Virus record (IMG/VR): IMGVR_UViG_3300029319_008488
Coordinates: 1-23,010 of that record
Reading direction: 5' to 3' (one strand)
DNA length: 23,010 nucleotides
Origin: a virus
Part shown: positions 22,622 to 23,010 of the stretch, one piece after another
Numbering within the stretch: the stretch's first letter is position 1
How the letters are laid out: each line of letters opens with the position of its first letter
Made by a program: the position numbers and the translations under genes
The notes under the pieces: model-generated
What the model saw: only the letters and a program-made list of their open reading frames with translations
Databases searched by the model: none
What the model was told of the DNA's origin: nothing

Positions 22622-23010
22622 AAAGAGCATTAATTACAGGTATTACAGGTATGGACGGAAGTCATATGGCAGATTTCTTATTGGAAAAGGGATATAAAGT
22701 ATTCGGTATGGAAAGACGCTCATCAACACCAAGACGAGATAATACCTACCACTTAGAAAATAATGAAAACTTTGAGTTTGTAAATGGAGACTTGACAGAC
22801 CAAAATTCAATATTTAGAGTATTGAGGGAAACCAAGCCAGACGAGGTATACAATTTAGGTTCTCAATCTTTCGTAGGAGAGAGTTGGAACACACCAGAAC
22901 AAACTGGTGATGTCACGGGTTTAGGAGCATTACGAGTATTAGAAGCAATAAGAGAGTATGGAGAGGGAATAAAGTTTTATCAAGCATCCACATCAGAAAT
23001 GTTTGGTAAA
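22618..23010 (+). CDS. gmd: GDP-mannose 4,6-dehydratase (3' partial)
   Basis: The first 131 codons are open to the right edge. They read LITGITGMDGSHMADFLLEK (5-24), the G8-x2-G11-x2-G14 NADP-binding loop, then ERRSSTPRR (32-40), the family-specific basic stretch, then DLTDQNSIFRVL, PDEVYNLGSQSFVGESW and QASTSEMFGK (122-131). This is clearly Gmd, which turns GDP-mannose into GDP-4-keto-6-deoxymannose, the precursor of GDP-fucose, GDP-rhamnose and GDP-perosamine. One residue in the usual GQDGSY loop is Met (GMDGSH). The catalytic Y-x3-K lies beyond the window. Confidence 0.93.
   Translation, partial: MKRALITGITGMDGSHMADFLLEKGYKVFGMERRSSTPRRDNTYHLENNENFEFVNGDLTDQNSIFRVLRETKPDEVYNLGSQSFVGESWNTPEQTGDVTGLGALRVLEAIREYGEGIKFYQASTSEMFGK

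Noticed and set aside
1-23010. tRNA genes
   Set aside because: I looked for the T-loop pattern and cloverleaf-like arms in the short gaps and saw none; nearly all the sequence is coding.

Overview
The window is a compact, AT-rich, single-strand coding region that looks like part of a marine T4-like (myovirus) phage genome, for example one infecting SAR11 or other marine Alphaproteobacteria, or a cyanophage relative. The main evidence is a gene matching the small clamp-loader subunit of T4-like phages (gp62 type, 7091-7522). Supporting evidence is a Cas4/RecB-like Fe-S nuclease, a DUF1599 protein, a small RHH protein, repeated 2OG-Fe(II) oxygenases, and nearly gapless + strand packing with ATGA and TAATG stop/start overlaps. 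No virion structural gene, tRNA, IS element or CRISPR array was found. The host is not determined by the sequence.

Region 1 (2-7033) is a run of modifying enzymes. In order they are: a GAMT/RMT2-like methyltransferase (5' end cut), a GNAT acetyltransferase, a 605-aa protein with ATP-grasp-like motifs and two tandem Hint (intein-like) domains, a 2OG-Fe(II) oxygenase, an SGNH-like hydrolase, two more 2OG-Fe(II) oxygenases, and a B12-binding-type radical SAM protein. Together they could tailor a peptide, a glycan or a virion protein; the substrate is unknown.

Region 2 (7060-9931) is a replication and nucleic-acid block: a hairpin upstream of the clamp-loader subunit, a DUF1599 protein, a 42-aa Trp-rich small ORF, a PD-(D/E)XK Fe-S nuclease, an unknown protein, a SLOG/DUF2493 nucleotide-binding protein and an RHH DNA-binding protein.

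Region 3 (9950-14359) has two GT-B glycosyltransferases that share an unusual terminal peptide motif (VEDI and KLPKLKK), a zinc-ribbon protein, an unknown protein and a GT-A glycosyltransferase.

Region 4 (14359-23010) is a sugar-building cassette. It holds an HpcH/HpaI-type aldolase, an LdpA-like TIM-barrel/ferredoxin protein, a HAD phosphatase, an acylneuraminate-type CMP-sugar synthetase, a DUF115/MptE-like protein, a PIG-L deacetylase, a WbqC-like protein, a GT-A enzyme, an SDR epimerase, a GT8-like enzyme, another GT-like protein, and the start of GDP-mannose 4,6-dehydratase. The order aldolase, phosphatase, cytidylyltransferase, DUF115/Maf-like, deacetylase suggests synthesis and transfer of an unusual CMP-activated 3-deoxy-ulosonic (nonulosonate- or Kdo-like) sugar without a NeuB homologue in view. 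I consider this cassette, and the ATP-grasp/Hint protein, the best candidates for something not yet described. All functions here are read from motifs by eye; no database search was run.
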